Shown here piece by piece: positions 6,731-6,795 of a stretch of 6,795 nucleotides of DNA. A model generated the notes under the pieces. It was not told the origin of the DNA, ran no database searches, and saw nothing but the letters and a program-made list of their open reading frames with translations. The position numbers were made by a program, and so were the translations under genes. Positions within the stretch are counted from its first letter, which is position 1. Each line of letters begins with the position of its first letter. This DNA is from an uncultured Muribaculaceae bacterium (GTDB lineage Bacteria > Bacteroidota > Bacteroidia > Bacteroidales > Muribaculaceae): assembly GCA_910589095.1 (NCBI GenBank), contig CAJUSN010000059.1, positions 1-6,795 on the forward strand, read 5' to 3'.

Positions 6731-6795
6731 ATGAAACATCGCATTTTTTCAGCCATAACCGCCACAGTCTTGCTGGCCACAGTCGCCATACTGTC
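6731..6795 (+). CDS. Start of an exported or membrane protein (3' truncated)
   Basis: Only 21 full codons are in the window. They read MKHRIF followed by an alanine-, threonine-, valine- and leucine-rich hydrophobic stretch: a basic n-region (K2, R4) and an h-region of about 15 residues. This is typical of a signal peptide or an N-terminal membrane anchor. The frame stays open to the window end. It starts 47 bases after the pepD terminator on the same strand, so it is probably transcribed on its own; no clear -7 element was found in 6685-6730. The family cannot be named from so little sequence. Confidence 0.65.
   Translation, partial: MKHRIFSAITATVLLATVAIL

Noticed and set aside
1..6795. Insertion sequences, CRISPR array, tRNA/rRNA genes, attachment sites or a defence system
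   Set aside because: No direct-repeat arrays, terminal inverted repeats around a transposase, tRNA-like folds or nuclease/helicase motifs were seen; all inverted repeats found fit terminators or leaders.

Overview
The window looks like chromosomal DNA from a Bacteroidota species of the order Bacteroidales, possibly the Muribaculaceae, though family level is a guess. The evidence is a TonB-dependent receptor followed at once by a DUF4249-type lipoprotein, a lipoprotein version of the OmpH/Skp chaperone, a protein ending in a type IX secretion-like C-terminal domain, near absence of Shine-Dalgarno sequences, and two sequences matching the Bacteroides -7 promoter consensus TAnnTTTG. Nothing indicates a mobile element, prophage, CRISPR array or RNA gene.

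Layout. Positions 1-939 (+) hold the 3' part of a gene for a secreted beta-propeller-like protein (DUF5074/YncE-like) with a C-terminal sorting-type domain. It converges on a two-gene minus-strand operon, and the two share a bidirectional terminator hairpin at 1026-1055. The operon (3987 to 1089) encodes an outer-membrane TonB-dependent receptor and, one base after its stop codon, a DUF4249-like lipoprotein, together a likely nutrient-uptake pair of unknown substrate. Upstream of it, also on the minus strand, are an OmpH/Skp-family lipoprotein (4756-4145) and a 55-residue single-pass membrane protein (4960-4793). The small gene starts at GTG and is easily missed because of its size. These two form a probable second operon with a recognisable promoter at 4982-4989. 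Diverging from it on the plus strand is pepD (5156-6616), a complete M20-family aminoacyl-histidine dipeptidase with all its metal ligands, closed by a strong terminator at 6628-6684. The window ends just inside a further plus-strand gene (from 6731) that starts with a signal-peptide-like sequence.

Together the genes describe cell-envelope and nutrient-acquisition functions: surface binding and import (receptor, DUF4249 lipoprotein, perhaps the propeller protein), outer-membrane protein folding (OmpH/Skp), and dipeptide breakdown in the cytoplasm (PepD). I see no clearly new multi-gene system. The points most worth a second look are the small GTG-started membrane protein paired with the OmpH lipoprotein, and a strong hairpin that lies between a promoter-like site and the receptor gene, which could be either a terminator or a regulatory leader.
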